Source of the DNA: CAZKFG01 sp964551985
GTDB taxonomy: Bacteria > Bacillota > Negativicutes > Acidaminococcales > JAISLQ01
Direction of reading: 5' to 3'
Length of the DNA stretch: 20,932 nucleotides
Assembly (NCBI GenBank): GCA_964551985.1
Contig: CAZKFG010000040.1
Location: 1-20,932, forward strand
Within the stretch, counting starts at the first letter, position 1; every line of letters starts with the position of its first letter. The notes beneath the pieces were generated by a model, which did no database searches, was not told where the DNA came from, and saw nothing but the letters and a program-made list of their open reading frames with translations. Position numbers and translations under genes: made by a program. Below are positions 6,602 to 15,781 of this stretch, piece by piece.

Positions 6602-9600
6602 TCAAGCAACCCAAAGCATTCCCGTTATAGCTTTATCAAGTATATGGCTAAAAATAAGATTGGTTTTATTTGAAAAGACTTCTCTATCATAGCTTTCAGG
6701 CAAGCAATTATTAAGAACAGTCATAATTTCGTTTCTGACTTTTTCTTTTGGTTGTTCGTCTTTTTCCCAACCCACTACAAAAAGCTCTTTTTTCTTATTT
6801 TTCAGAGTATTGTAAAGCTCTTTAGCAGCAAGTTTCACTTTTTTAAGTTCTTCTTTAGTAAGCTTATCTTTTTGCAGTAAATCGTAAAGTTCAAGTTCTG
6901 TTTCTGTCAATTCTTCTGAAATATGCCTTGCTTCTTCTGCTTTAAGTTCTTTCATAAATTTGAGTAGTTTTTTATAGAATTCATCATTTTGGGCGCCACC
7001 AGAGTTATATTCATCTATTATATTGCGAAAACGCTCTGCAAAAGCTCCCCTAGATACATTTTGTTTCATCATTTGTGCCAATTTCCTCTCGATAAATTCA
7101 CGTAAATTAGCAATTTCGAGATTCTTATATTTTACTTGCTTAAACTGCTCTCCTAGTTCATCAATATCTAGCTTTGACAAATCAATCGGCTCAGTAGTGG
7201 CAAATATCAATTCTGTGCCTTTTGCATTCTTTTGATCTTCATCTGTAGCAGCAATAATACTTTGATCAAGCAACTCTTTTATTCTCGCCTTAGCACTCTC
7301 TAACTTTTCAGGACGAATTCGCCCATCAATAATATCTTTCAAATACAAAATAGCATCTTTGTACTTTGGCTCAAAATTCATCTTAAAAATATCAGGTCTA
7401 AGCGAATCGTATATGCTTTTAACCGTATTTGCACACACACGAAACTCATTTTTAATCTCATCATTAGACACAATAATATCCGCAAACGCTTCAAAATCGG
7501 ATAAATTTTCAAATACCTCTTCATTATTAACTATTTTTTGTAAGTCAACGCCGTGTAGTTTACAAAAACTTTTTGTTGTTTCAATAACCTCTATGAGCTG
7601 ATTAAACAGCTTATCAATTTCTTTTACAGGTATATCTTCACTATCATCAGAGGCATAATCAACTAAAGCTTTCTTCAAAGATTTAAATACATCAAGATAC
7701 CCAATAACAGTTCCATTTTTCTTTCCAGGATAAACTCTGTTGGCACGAGCTATTGTTTGCATAAGAGTATGCCCTTTCATAGGCTTATCAAGATACAACG
7801 TAGACACAGAAGGTGCATCAAAACCTGTCAACCACATCGAACAAACAAATACCAACTGTAATGGATGTTCAGGATTTTTAAAATTATCCTCAATATCCAA
7901 TCCGTTTTCATCAATCTTATTCATCCGTTCACGATGATACTTAACAGACAAACCCTCTTTATTAAACTTCTCCTCTTCCTTGTCCTCTTCACTAATAACA
8001 ACAGCCATCTGCACACTACGCATATAATTGACCATCCGCTTAAGTTCAGCACGCTCAGCCTCATCTTTAGTTTTGCCTATCTGCACATTCAAATTTTTTA
8101 TTTCTTCTTTCCAATAATGCAAAACCTTGTCATACATCCTGACAACAGTAAATTTATCAACAGAAATAACCATCCCCTTGCCTAAAAAACCACGACGTGG
8201 GAAATGGTAAACAATATGCTGTGCAATTTTTTCTAAACGATCATCACGCTTTATAATTTCAAGCTCACGAGCAAAAGCATTCTCAAGACGATTTATTTCT
8301 AAATCATTCAAATTCTCCTCTTCCAAAATCTCAGCAAAATCAGCATCTAAATACTCATTTTGCAACATAACCTCTTTCATACCATTGACATAATAAAGAG
8401 GAACAGTCGCATTATCTTTTATACTTTCAGCAAAATTATACTCGGAAACATAATCACCAAACCACGAGTTTGTAAGACGTTTTGACCCCAAAAGCGGCGT
8501 GCCAGTAAAAGCCAAGTATTGTGCATTTGGTAAACCCTTGCGCATGTTTTCAGCCAAATCCTTATATTGCGTCCTATGAGCTTCATCCACAATGACCACA
8601 ATATCATCACGAGTAGACAACATAGGGTATGGTCTACCTTTATCATAGCGAAATTTATGAATAAGCGTAAACAAAATAGACTTATTCGTTTTAAGTGCCT
8701 CACGCAATTTCTCACTATTGGCAGGGCGGACATTTTCTTTTTCTCCCATAAATTCACAGCGCCAAAAATTTTTCCAAATCTGCTCGTCTAAATCATCCCT
8801 ATCAGTAACAACCAAAAAAGTAAAATTGCCATCTAGCTTATACTTAATCTTGCTTGCAAGCATAACCATAGAATAACTTTTACCGCTCCCTTGAGTATGC
8901 CAAAAAACGCCAAGCTTGCCACCTAACTGTTTGCGCTTGACAAAAGAATTAAACGCATTATTAACACCCAAAAACTGATGATTTTTTGCAATAATTTTAA
9001 TGCGTTGTCTGTCATACAAAATAAAGTTTTCTATATAATCAAGCAACCGCTGCTTTTTAAAAAGACCATCTATCAAATATTCCAAGCTAATAGCATTCTC
9101 ACTAATAAAACTGCGATCTGGGTCTTCTTTTTCATCTTCTACCTTCAACCATTCAAAAAAATGCTCATATCCAGACGAAAAACTTCCAAGACGAGTACTT
9201 GTTCCATTTGAGATAACCGTAATTTGATTATAATTAAATAAATAAGGAATATCTTTTAAATAATTTGCTAGATTAATATCATAAGCATTTTTAACAGGAA
9301 TATTAGAATTTTTAAGCTCAATAAAAACAAACGGCAAACCATTTACATAAAGTATCAAATCCGGTCTGCGAAAATGCGTCTCTCCTTTTATCCACATTTG
9401 CGATACAACTGTAAAATCGTTATTCTCTGGCGTTTCAAAATCGATTATCTTTAATCTGCCTAGCTTTTTCTTGCCGTTTTCTTCATATTCAACCGAAACA
9501 CCATACTTTATCTTTTGATAATTTTGATAATTTACCTGCATCAAATCAGTAAAAGAGGTTGTAATACACAAACTATTTGCCACACTTTCCACGCAAGGTG

Positions 9601-9802
9601 CTGGCAAATGTGGGTTTATTTTCAAAAGACTACTTAGCAAACTAGACGGCAAAACAACCTGCTTTTTATGCTCACGCCCGCTACCATCAGGCAAAGTTTC
9701 AGGCTTTTGTGTCATACAGTTTAAAGAATTATAACCGCAATCTAGGACAAGCTTTTTTATCGCCGCTTGCTCTATATTGTCTTCTGAAATAAAGTTTGGC
9801 AT
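6602..9802 (-). CDS. hsdR: Type I restriction enzyme, R (endonuclease/translocase) subunit
   Basis: The 1066-residue HsdR cuts unmodified DNA after ATP-driven translocation. The N-terminal nuclease domain has Asp in RRPDLIL (D148) and E162-L-K164 in VFIELKNS. The superfamily 2 motor follows: Walker A QGSGKS (304-309), DEAH box VDEAHR (405-410), FTGTP (432-436), and the late motifs SMWLTGFDAPS (655-665) and TIARANRVYPGK (683-694). The C-terminal region is helical and charged, as in EcoR124I-like (type IC) HsdR, where it contacts the methylase. Length is normal and all motifs are intact, so it should be active. The start at 9802 follows AGAGGTGATAAC. It is the last gene of the hsd operon, 44 bases after orf208. 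Confidence 0.95.
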   Translation of the reverse strand: MPNFISEDNIEQAAIKKLVLDCGYNSLNCMTQKPETLPDGSGREHKKQVVLPSSLLSSLLKINPHLPAPCVESVANSLCITTSFTDLMQVNYQNYQKIKYGVSVEYEENGKKKLGRLKIIDFETPENNDFTVVSQMWIKGETHFRRPDLILYVNGLPFVFIELKNSNIPVKNAYDINLANYLKDIPYLFNYNQITVISNGTSTRLGSFSSGYEHFFEWLKVEDEKEDPDRSFISENAISLEYLIDGLFKKQRLLDYIENFILYDRQRIKIIAKNHQFLGVNNAFNSFVKRKQLGGKLGVFWHTQGSGKSYSMVMLASKIKYKLDGNFTFLVVTDRDDLDEQIWKNFWRCEFMGEKENVRPANSEKLREALKTNKSILFTLIHKFRYDKGRPYPMLSTRDDIVVIVDEAHRTQYKDLAENMRKGLPNAQYLAFTGTPLLGSKRLTNSWFGDYVSEYNFAESIKDNATVPLYYVNGMKEVMLQNEYLDADFAEILEEENLNDLEINRLENAFARELEIIKRDDRLEKIAQHIVYHFPRRGFLGKGMVISVDKFTVVRMYDKVLHYWKEEIKNLNVQIGKTKDEAERAELKRMVNYMRSVQMAVVISEEDKEEEKFNKEGLSVKYHRERMNKIDENGLDIEDNFKNPEHPLQLVFVCSMWLTGFDAPSVSTLYLDKPMKGHTLMQTIARANRVYPGKKNGTVIGYLDVFKSLKKALVDYASDDSEDIPVKEIDKLFNQLIEVIETTKSFCKLHGVDLQKIVNNEEVFENLSDFEAFADIIVSNDEIKNEFRVCANTVKSIYDSLRPDIFKMNFEPKYKDAILYLKDIIDGRIRPEKLESAKARIKELLDQSIIAATDEDQKNAKGTELIFATTEPIDLSKLDIDELGEQFKQVKYKNLEIANLREFIERKLAQMMKQNVSRGAFAERFRNIIDEYNSGGAQNDEFYKKLLKFMKELKAEEARHISEELTETELELYDLLQKDKLTKEELKKVKLAAKELYNTLKNKKKELFVVGWEKDEQPKEKVRNEIMTVLNNCLPESYDREVFSNKTNLIFSHILDKAITGMLWVA

Positions 9803-9846
9803 GTTATCACCTCTTGCTTTTTTGTGTTATATAGACCCTACTTAAA

Positions 9847-10473
9847 TTAATAACTGTTTTCAAATTTTTCAATATCGTTCCGTTCACCAGCATCAAAATC
9901 TACATTATATTTATAAAGAATTACTTTCTTTTTAAAAGTTTTTTTTGCAGTATCAATAAAAATATAAGCTTTTGTATTTGCAAGATCAAGTTTTGGAAAA
10001 TGAAAAAAAACACAAGTTGCTTTTTTTACTCCATAGGCATCAATATTAAAAGGTACTCTTAAGCCAGTTCTTTTGTAATCTATATAGCTTCCATCTGTAA
10101 TAAGTTTCGTTTCCTTTTCGTCGTCAAATGAATGCTCATTTGCAAAAAATAATTCAATTTCTGCCCAGTATTCATTATTAAAATCAGCTAAATCATATCT
10201 TATATCATCATATACTAGCCAAATATCACTAATATTTATTGGTATCAAAGACTTGTTTTTAATTTTTAAATTTGCAATTACGACATAGCTTGAAAGTTGT
10301 AATACTCCTTTCTCTTCCCTAACCTTAGTAGCACCATAAAAACAATCTGTTTTTTCGTTCTCTATTTCAATCTCTATATTAGGTATTTTTTGGCGAAATG
10401 CTAAAATAGATATAATTAAAGCAGCAAAAGATATAATTATTGAAATAAATGCAGTAATTGCTTCCACATTCAT
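9847..10473 (-). CDS. Membrane-anchored protein of unknown function inside the hsd operon (orf208)
   Basis: The 208-residue product has one N-terminal transmembrane helix (about residues 8-27, FISIIISFAALIISILAFRQ). After it comes a beta-rich soluble region with strands such as LQLSSYVVIANLKIKN and DISDIWLVYDDIRY, perhaps an immunoglobulin-like or similar sandwich fold. I do not recognise the family. Its ATG overlaps the hsdS stop codon (ATGA, 4 bases), and the GGAGG at the end of hsdS serves as its RBS, so its translation is coupled to hsdS. This placement between specificity and restriction subunits is unusual for a type I system. A role in tethering or tuning restriction is possible but purely inferred; it could also be cargo. 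Confidence 0.7.
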   Translation of the reverse strand: MNVEAITAFISIIISFAALIISILAFRQKIPNIEIEIENEKTDCFYGATKVREEKGVLQLSSYVVIANLKIKNKSLIPINISDIWLVYDDIRYDLADFNNEYWAEIELFFANEHSFDDEKETKLITDGSYIDYKRTGLRVPFNIDAYGVKKATCVFFHFPKLDLANTKAYIFIDTAKKTFKKKVILYKYNVDFDAGERNDIEKFENSY

Positions 10474-11666
10474 ACCTCCAAATTACCACTCATTAACCGT
10501 GGTAGTAGTAAATCACGTTGTTTTTTTAGGTTTTGGTTTTGTTTCATTAAAATTTTTATTTCATTTAACAAATTGCTTGTTTTTTCATGAAAATGATAAA
10601 CCAATTTTTGTTTTGGATTAATAATCTTTAATTTTTCAAATTTACCTTTACTTAAATTGGTCATTGTAGCTCCAGTTCCACCGAAAAGCTCTATTGTATT
10701 TCTCAATGATTTGCATGTAAAATATAACCATTCTAAATATTTAATATCATTTATTATAATTGAATTAATTTGTTGATTTGTATGTGCTTTTTGAGCATTT
10801 ATTGCAACAACGCCACCAGTACCAATACAACTGACTAAAATTGAATTAGGTGGTAACAATTTTTTGGGTTGAGTTCTGTGCCCTTTTTCTGATAACATTT
10901 CTGTTGTTTCAGTTATATATGTATTACCATGCATATCAGGCGTTTTTACAAACATTATTTCGTTACCATAGTTATTTAAATCTGTTGTTGGGGGAGTTTT
11001 TCCTGTTTCAACTTGTCCATAATCATATATTCTTTTCACTTCCCACCCCTCGGGCAGACCGTTGACAAACTTTGTGTTTTGGTAGTTAGGGAAACGAAAA
11101 CGGACAAACCATTCTTTGTACAAGTCTTGTGCGGCTTTTTCCAATACTTCTATTCTGCGGTTGTTGTTCTCAATCAAATCATCATAAGCCGATAGTATTT
11201 CCGCTATGCGTTCTTGGGTAGCAGGGTCTGGTACGGATATTTTAGCCTTCAAGAAATCTTTTTTATCAACAGCAGGATATGCAGAGCCTTTTGCTACTAA
11301 TGATAAATGATCAGTAAAGCTATTTTCTGTAACTAAATAATAAACAAATCTACTGCTTGCTTCTTCTTTAGCTCTTAACACAGCAAAACCAGTTGAGCAG
11401 ATTGCATTACTAGGACATTTTTTTACAAAATAATATGCTTTCAAATTTGGTCTTACTGTAGATACTATAATATCATTAGGTTTTATTATTCTTCTTGCTC
11501 TACTTGGTGCATCTTCAATTTGGTACTCTTTGTATTCTTGTAATTGACCACTATTAACAGATGAAATGTCAATATATTGTATATTACCATTATATTTAGA
11601 TAATGAAAGTGTTTGTGGATTAATTTTAATTAAATCGCCTAATCTTTTTTCCTTCCACTTAGTCAT
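10470..11666 (-). CDS. hsdS: Type I restriction-modification system, S (specificity) subunit
   Basis: HsdS selects the DNA target for the methylase and nuclease complex. The 398-residue protein has the classic two-half design. Target recognition domain 1 spans about residues 1-150 (WKEKRLGDLIKINP start), and a central conserved helix includes QERIAEILSAYDDLIENNNR (151-170) and QDLYKEWFVRFRFP. Recognition domain 2 spans about 205-350 (LPEGWEVKRIYDYGQVETGKTP start), and a second helix ends in KKQRDLLLPRLMSGNLEV. The two halves recognise the two parts of a bipartite site; the sequence recognised cannot be read from here. The start overlaps the end of orf144 by 8 bases and the end overlaps orf208 by 4. 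Both recognition domains appear intact. Confidence 0.92.
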   Translation of the reverse strand: MTKWKEKRLGDLIKINPQTLSLSKYNGNIQYIDISSVNSGQLQEYKEYQIEDAPSRARRIIKPNDIIVSTVRPNLKAYYFVKKCPSNAICSTGFAVLRAKEEASSRFVYYLVTENSFTDHLSLVAKGSAYPAVDKKDFLKAKISVPDPATQERIAEILSAYDDLIENNNRRIEVLEKAAQDLYKEWFVRFRFPNYQNTKFVNGLPEGWEVKRIYDYGQVETGKTPPTTDLNNYGNEIMFVKTPDMHGNTYITETTEMLSEKGHRTQPKKLLPPNSILVSCIGTGGVVAINAQKAHTNQQINSIIINDIKYLEWLYFTCKSLRNTIELFGGTGATMTNLSKGKFEKLKIINPKQKLVYHFHEKTSNLLNEIKILMKQNQNLKKQRDLLLPRLMSGNLEV

Positions 11667-12093
11667 TATATATTCCGCCTCTTTTTAATTCCTGCTTAAT
11701 ACGGCTTTCAAATATTTTACTTATACCTGTTTTTGTCAAAGCAAAAATGGGTAGATACTGATAAAATAGTTGTAGTTGTTTTTTGGGGTCTGGAATAGGT
11801 TCTTGGTTGTTGATGTTTCCGATTGTAAAACCCTTGAGTTTATTATATGCATTTATCAAAGAAACTTCTAACGGATATTTACTTTTTAATTCTTCGCTTT
11901 TTTCAAATATTGCCATATGGTTTTGAGGATTTTGAGAAAGCAAATTTTCAATATCAAGCATATCTTTTATAAAATCCGTTACATCATAAATATCTTTTAT
12001 AGACATAAGCCAATCAAAAGCATACTTAAAATCGAATTCACCATTTTGTTTAACTAAATTTACATCACTAAATAATTGCTGATAATTCTTCAT
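11659..12093 (-). CDS. Small protein of unknown function between hsdM and hsdS (orf144)
   Basis: The 144-residue protein is not recognised. It has no membrane segment or signal peptide and looks largely helical and soluble; a proline-containing stretch NNQEPIPDPKKQLQLFYQYL sits at about residues 94-113. Its start overlaps the hsdM stop (ATGA) by 4 bases, and its end overlaps the hsdS start by 8 bases. It is therefore translationally linked to both methylase-complex subunits and probably made in similar amounts. Such tight embedding suggests a functional tie to the modification complex, for example an assembly or control factor, but nothing in the sequence proves it. Confidence 0.75.
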   Translation of the reverse strand: MKNYQQLFSDVNLVKQNGEFDFKYAFDWLMSIKDIYDVTDFIKDMLDIENLLSQNPQNHMAIFEKSEELKSKYPLEVSLINAYNKLKGFTIGNINNQEPIPDPKKQLQLFYQYLPIFALTKTGISKIFESRIKQELKRGGIYND

Positions 12094-13802
12094 TCAAACA
12101 ACCCCTTTAAATTTGCTGCTATTTTGTCTTCAAGTTCTCTTGCCTCTATGTTTAGTTGTTCTAGTTCATCATTTAATAAGAGCATTTGTTCTTTGAATTC
12201 TTTTTCTGTCAGTCCGTCATCTTCAATTACTACTCCTACGTATCGTCCAGGGTTTAGTGAGTAGTCTTGGTCTTTGATGCCGTCTTCGCCGTCTATTTTT
12301 GCCGCTTTGCAAAGTCCTATGACGTCTTTGTATTTTCCTTCTGGGAAGCGTTCTTGTAGCCAGTTTATTTGCGCTTGCCAATAGGTGATGTCTTTGTTTT
12401 CTTCTATTTGCTCGCCTTGTTCAAGTCTTTTTATTTGGTCTTTATATTCTTTAATTAGATTTGTAAATTCTTTTGTTTTGCCTTCGTAGAGCCTTGAGAT
12501 TATGGCAAGGTTTTTGATTTGTTCGTCGCTGAATTTTCTGTGCGCTCTGTCGATTTGTGTAAATATGTTTCGTGCGTCAATGAATAGTATTTCGTCTTTG
12601 TTTTTGTGTGCAGCGTCAAAAAACCATAGTGTGGCAGGTAGTGTAACGGTGGAGAACATATTAGATGGTAGTGTTACCATCTGGCTTATGATGCCGCTTT
12701 GGATGAGTTTTATTCTTATGTCTTTTTCGCTATTGCCTGCATCTGATGCTGAGTTTGCCATTACGAGTGCGGCTTTTCCTGTTTGTTCTTTGAGTGATGT
12801 TGCAAACATGTTAATCCATAGGTAGTTAGCGTTAGGGACTGTTTTGCCTGCTGTTTTGTTACCTTTTGTTTTGTTTTGCGGTACGCCATAGGTGTTAAAT
12901 CTTGCTTGGTTTTTTACTGTTTCAAGATCCACTCCGTCTACATTGAATGGTGGGTTTGCCATTACATAATCGAATCTGCAAAAACAATTATATGGGTCGT
13001 TGTCGTAAGAGTTTGCTTCTGTTATTGTGCCACGGATGTTGTGTAGTGCAAGGTTCATTTTGGCAAGTTTCACTGTTGCACCTGTTTTTTCAACACCATA
13101 GGCACGAAGATTTATGTTTTTGCCTTGTGTTTTGTGTTTTGCTATGTAATTTGCGACTTGCACAAACATTCCGCCAGAGCCACAGGCAGGGTCGAATATT
13201 TCGCCTTCGTCTGGGGAGAGGACTTCTACCATATAGCGAACAACACTAGATGGGGTGAAGAATTCACCACCACCTTGTCCTTCTGCAAGGGCAAATTTGC
13301 CAAGAAAGTATTCGTATATTTCACCGAATATATCAATGCTTGTGTTATCTGGGATGTCTTTGAAAGTTTTGAGGAGTTTTTTGACAACGGCTTTTGCGTC
13401 TTTGCCTTCTACTGCATAGTATTCGTCTTTGGGTAAGGTGTCTAAAAGTTCTGGTGTATATTTTTCGATTTCTATCATAGCAAGTTTTACTTTTTCAGGG
13501 ATATTTTCTGTTTCAGGTAAATTGAGTAGATATTCATAGCGTGCTTCATTTGGAAGATAAAAGCCACATTTTTCGATAGCGATTTCGCTTATATCTCTTT
13601 GCATTCTAGTATCTTTTAGTTTTTCGTATTCGGTGTTAATAGCTTTTTCATATTGTTTATATTTGCTCTGGGCAAAACGCAAAAATATAAGACCTAAAAT
13701 GGGTGTTGCATACTCGCTGGATTTTAAACCAGATTCAGCACGAAGTATGTCTGCGGACTGCCAGAGTGTATCTTTTAAATTTTTAAGTTCTGTATTTGTC
13801 AT
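12090..13802 (-). CDS. hsdM: Type I restriction-modification system, M (DNA adenine N6-methyltransferase) subunit
   Basis: HsdM transfers a methyl group from S-adenosylmethionine to adenine N6 in the target chosen by HsdS. The 570-residue protein has the HsdM N-terminal helical domain (about 1-150), the GEFFTP block (179-184), the SAM-binding motif DPACGSGG (204-211) and the catalytic NPPF motif (283-286). A coiled C-terminal region (about 520-570) is expected to contact HsdS. Length is normal. ATG at 13802 (MTNTEL) is chosen over 13838 because AAAAGGA lies just ahead of it and this N-terminus is typical. It is the first gene of the hsd operon, read from the promoter at 13843-13871, and overlaps orf144 by 4 bases. 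Confidence 0.95.
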   Translation of the reverse strand: MTNTELKNLKDTLWQSADILRAESGLKSSEYATPILGLIFLRFAQSKYKQYEKAINTEYEKLKDTRMQRDISEIAIEKCGFYLPNEARYEYLLNLPETENIPEKVKLAMIEIEKYTPELLDTLPKDEYYAVEGKDAKAVVKKLLKTFKDIPDNTSIDIFGEIYEYFLGKFALAEGQGGGEFFTPSSVVRYMVEVLSPDEGEIFDPACGSGGMFVQVANYIAKHKTQGKNINLRAYGVEKTGATVKLAKMNLALHNIRGTITEANSYDNDPYNCFCRFDYVMANPPFNVDGVDLETVKNQARFNTYGVPQNKTKGNKTAGKTVPNANYLWINMFATSLKEQTGKAALVMANSASDAGNSEKDIRIKLIQSGIISQMVTLPSNMFSTVTLPATLWFFDAAHKNKDEILFIDARNIFTQIDRAHRKFSDEQIKNLAIISRLYEGKTKEFTNLIKEYKDQIKRLEQGEQIEENKDITYWQAQINWLQERFPEGKYKDVIGLCKAAKIDGEDGIKDQDYSLNPGRYVGVVIEDDGLTEKEFKEQMLLLNDELEQLNIEARELEDKIAANLKGLFE

Positions 13803-13842
13803 TTTGTTTTCCTTTTCTATTTGCACACAATTATTCATAATA

Positions 13843-13871
13843 ATTATATTATTTTACAAATATTTAAGCAA
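13843..13871 (-). promoter_or_regulatory. Promoter of the hsd operon
   Basis: On the minus strand TTGCTT (13871-13866), a 17-base spacer and TATAAT (13848-13843) lie 41 bases ahead of hsdM. The partial palindrome ATTATTCATAATAAT (13831-13845) overlaps the -10 edge and may be an operator. Confidence 0.7.
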
Positions 13872-13920
13872 TAGGAAGAGTAGAATGGTTAAAAAAGTAA
13901 GTATGTTTTCAAAGTTTCAC

Positions 13921-13949
13921 TTGACTTTTTACACATATCGTATTATAAT
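13921..13949 (+). promoter_or_regulatory. Strong divergent promoter facing the toxin-like locus
   Basis: TTGACT (13921-13926), a 17-base spacer and TATAAT (13944-13949) are near consensus. The promoter would give the 509-codon gene an untranslated leader of roughly 230 bases. Confidence 0.75.
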
Positions 13950-14187
13950 TTTGATAAAGATAACTTCAAATTGCACATTCGTGATTAGCTAGGCTGGTTG
14001 CGGTTTTTTTTGCAAGTAATTTGTGCATTGCGTGTAGAAAGAGTGGTTTTGAAAATTTTTTTGCCCTGCTGTTATTCGTTTTGTTTAAAAGCGGTGTGTA
14101 ATTGATTGGAGGGGTTTGTTTTGAGAGTTTTTAAGTAGATATTAAGGGTTAGTAAATTAAAGTAAAAAATATTGATTAAGGAGTGAT

Positions 14188-15717
14188 TTGAAAGTGTCAA
14201 ATAATGTAAGAAAAATAAGTAAAAACGAGATTTTAAAGGCTATGGAGTGTTACGACAGGTACCCATATATGCCCTTTTGGTGGATTGTTAAGGAAATTAG
14301 TGAAAACGGCTATGGAATTGAAAGGTTGAACTATGAGTTTAAGTACGGCTATGGTCATCCTGATAGAGGTCATTTTCATCAAAGTTATTCACCTTCAAAA
14401 GAGTTGAAGGATATTTATAGGTATATGGAGAATTATATAGACAATAAAAATTATAATCGCCCACATAATACTTCTCTTAATATGCAAGACTACTCTAAAG
14501 CTTACTCTCAGTACGGCGAGCACTCATTTTTGAATTTTACTGATTATGTTAATCGTAATAATTTTGAACAAGCCCTAAAAGAACGTGATTACTGGCGAGG
14601 TGCAAGAGGGTTTATTGATAGGTATATACCAAAAGAAATTGATACTTATACCCAACAGGAAAACAACATTCATTATGCCAGACGATTTGGTAGAAAAGCT
14701 TATAAGTACGTAGGCGATATAATTGCTCAAAATGGCATGTCCAGTAGCGACCCAAGAGCAATAGCAATGCACGGCACAATAGGCGGAATGATCGCCAAGA
14801 TGTGTGGACGTGATTACATTCAAGGCGAAGTGCTAGGAGAAATAAACAAAGAAATAGTAGCTCAAATCTACAAGAACAAAAAAACTATCGGCTTTAGTGA
14901 TAGAGATGTAATAAACTTCTCAAGACAGTTAGGTGAACATTTAGGAATATCGCTAGGACTAGGCTCTAACCTAGGCGGTGAAATTGCCGAGATGGCGACT
15001 AGGTGGAATCAAACTGGCGAGCATAATACTGCGTATGTCAGTCCGCTAAAAGCAGGATTATTAAAATTACAAGAACGTGCAAAAGGCTTAGACTATAATC
15101 AAATAGCGGTAGTTAGTGTTTCTTTGGGAAGAGTTACGGTTGGTCTAGCAATGGATAGAAATAGTAATGTTTATACCATGGGGAATTTTGCGGTTATATC
15201 AAGTAGGTTAAAATTAAGTGGTGATGGTGGGGTTTTTACAATACCTAATGTAGATCAAAATGATCCTAATGGCGTTAAAAATACTTTGCCTAAAGGGGTT
15301 GATTTTAACGCAAGCGCAGTTGTTGGAAATACTAAAGTTGGAGTTTCAGGATCTTTAGGAAGAAGTGGCATAAGTGTAAATAAAGGTGGTAGCATAGGTT
15401 ATGGTATAGGACCTAAAGACAAACCGTTTGATATAGAAGCCAGTGTTGGCACAGCTTTTCATATTGGACAATATAAAGGTCAAGAGATGGGAGAAATTTT
15501 TAAAGACACATATAATGAAGCACAAGTAAAGTATATGCAGGATAATCCAAACGATGACTATAAGGTATATAGGCATCCAAATGGTTCTACAGTTCTTGTA
15601 CGCAAGAGAAATGGAATAAATCAAATTTGGTCAACTAGAGCAGGTGATCCTTGGATTAACTCACCTAGAATGACAGATACAGAAATTCAAAATAGTAATT
15701 GGTATTTACTCCACTAA
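14188..15717 (+). CDS. Orphan CdiA/haemagglutinin-type C-terminal toxin-like protein
   Basis: The product is 509 residues (507 if GTG at 14194 is used). TTG at 14188 is only four bases from AAGGAG; GTG is ten, so the start is uncertain. No signal peptide, secretion domain or transmembrane helix is seen. HGTIGGMIAKMCG (about 194-206) followed by GEVLGEINKEIVAQIYKN resembles the pretoxin region that precedes the toxin in CdiA-like exoproteins, where an HAALG-type block and a Gly/Ala-rich repeat occur. Residues about 300-430 are Gly/Ser-rich beta repeats, for example VVGNTKVGVSGSLGRSGIS. The last about 80 residues are a compact charged tail ending in WYLLH. The likely reading is a detached toxin end of a contact-dependent inhibition exoprotein, with immunity genes directly downstream (14-base gap). 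The toxic activity is unknown, and the homology is by pattern only. Confidence 0.5.
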   Translation: MKVSNNVRKISKNEILKAMECYDRYPYMPFWWIVKEISENGYGIERLNYEFKYGYGHPDRGHFHQSYSPSKELKDIYRYMENYIDNKNYNRPHNTSLNMQDYSKAYSQYGEHSFLNFTDYVNRNNFEQALKERDYWRGARGFIDRYIPKEIDTYTQQENNIHYARRFGRKAYKYVGDIIAQNGMSSSDPRAIAMHGTIGGMIAKMCGRDYIQGEVLGEINKEIVAQIYKNKKTIGFSDRDVINFSRQLGEHLGISLGLGSNLGGEIAEMATRWNQTGEHNTAYVSPLKAGLLKLQERAKGLDYNQIAVVSVSLGRVTVGLAMDRNSNVYTMGNFAVISSRLKLSGDGGVFTIPNVDQNDPNGVKNTLPKGVDFNASAVVGNTKVGVSGSLGRSGISVNKGGSIGYGIGPKDKPFDIEASVGTAFHIGQYKGQEMGEIFKDTYNEAQVKYMQDNPNDDYKVYRHPNGSTVLVRKRNGINQIWSTRAGDPWINSPRMTDTEIQNSNWYLLH

Positions 15718-15781
15718 GCAGGAGGTATTTTATGGATATTTACAATTTACTAGGTACGAGAGTGGTTTTAAAAACCACTCT
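15703..15781 (+). repeat. 79-bp duplicated segment, copy 1
   Basis: This segment covers the last five codons of the toxin-like gene (YLLH and stop), the RBS and the first 17 codons of the copy 1 membrane gene. It aligns without gaps to 16268-16346 with 74 of 79 bases identical. Four differences lie in third positions or the spacer, while the last 30 or so bases are identical. Confidence 0.9.

Larger units (their letters stand above)
13803..14187. other. Divergent promoter region plus long leader, 385 bases
   Basis: It holds the two divergent promoters. From about 13957 to 14187 there is no convincing gene. A GGAGGGG (14117-14123) precedes a five-codon TTG frame ending at a TAG, which could be a leader peptide or a decayed gene start. 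TTGCACA (13971-13977) and TTGTGCA (14020-14026) are inverted and could pair. No clear terminator or known riboswitch is seen. Confidence 0.45.

Noticed and set aside
6602..9802. Frameshift or inactivation of hsdR
   Set aside because: The frame is continuous over 1066 codons and nuclease, helicase and late motifs are all present.
12502..13436. Several plus-strand frames across hsdM
   Set aside because: They are antisense shadows of an intact methyltransferase gene with strong motifs.
13957..14187. Retron-type or riboswitch RNA in the leader
   Set aside because: No reverse transcriptase gene is nearby and no recognisable riboswitch core or terminator could be identified.
15355..15624. Minus-strand frame of 89 codons under the toxin-like gene
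   Set aside because: It has no RBS, and the plus-strand frame is far longer and fits the operon.
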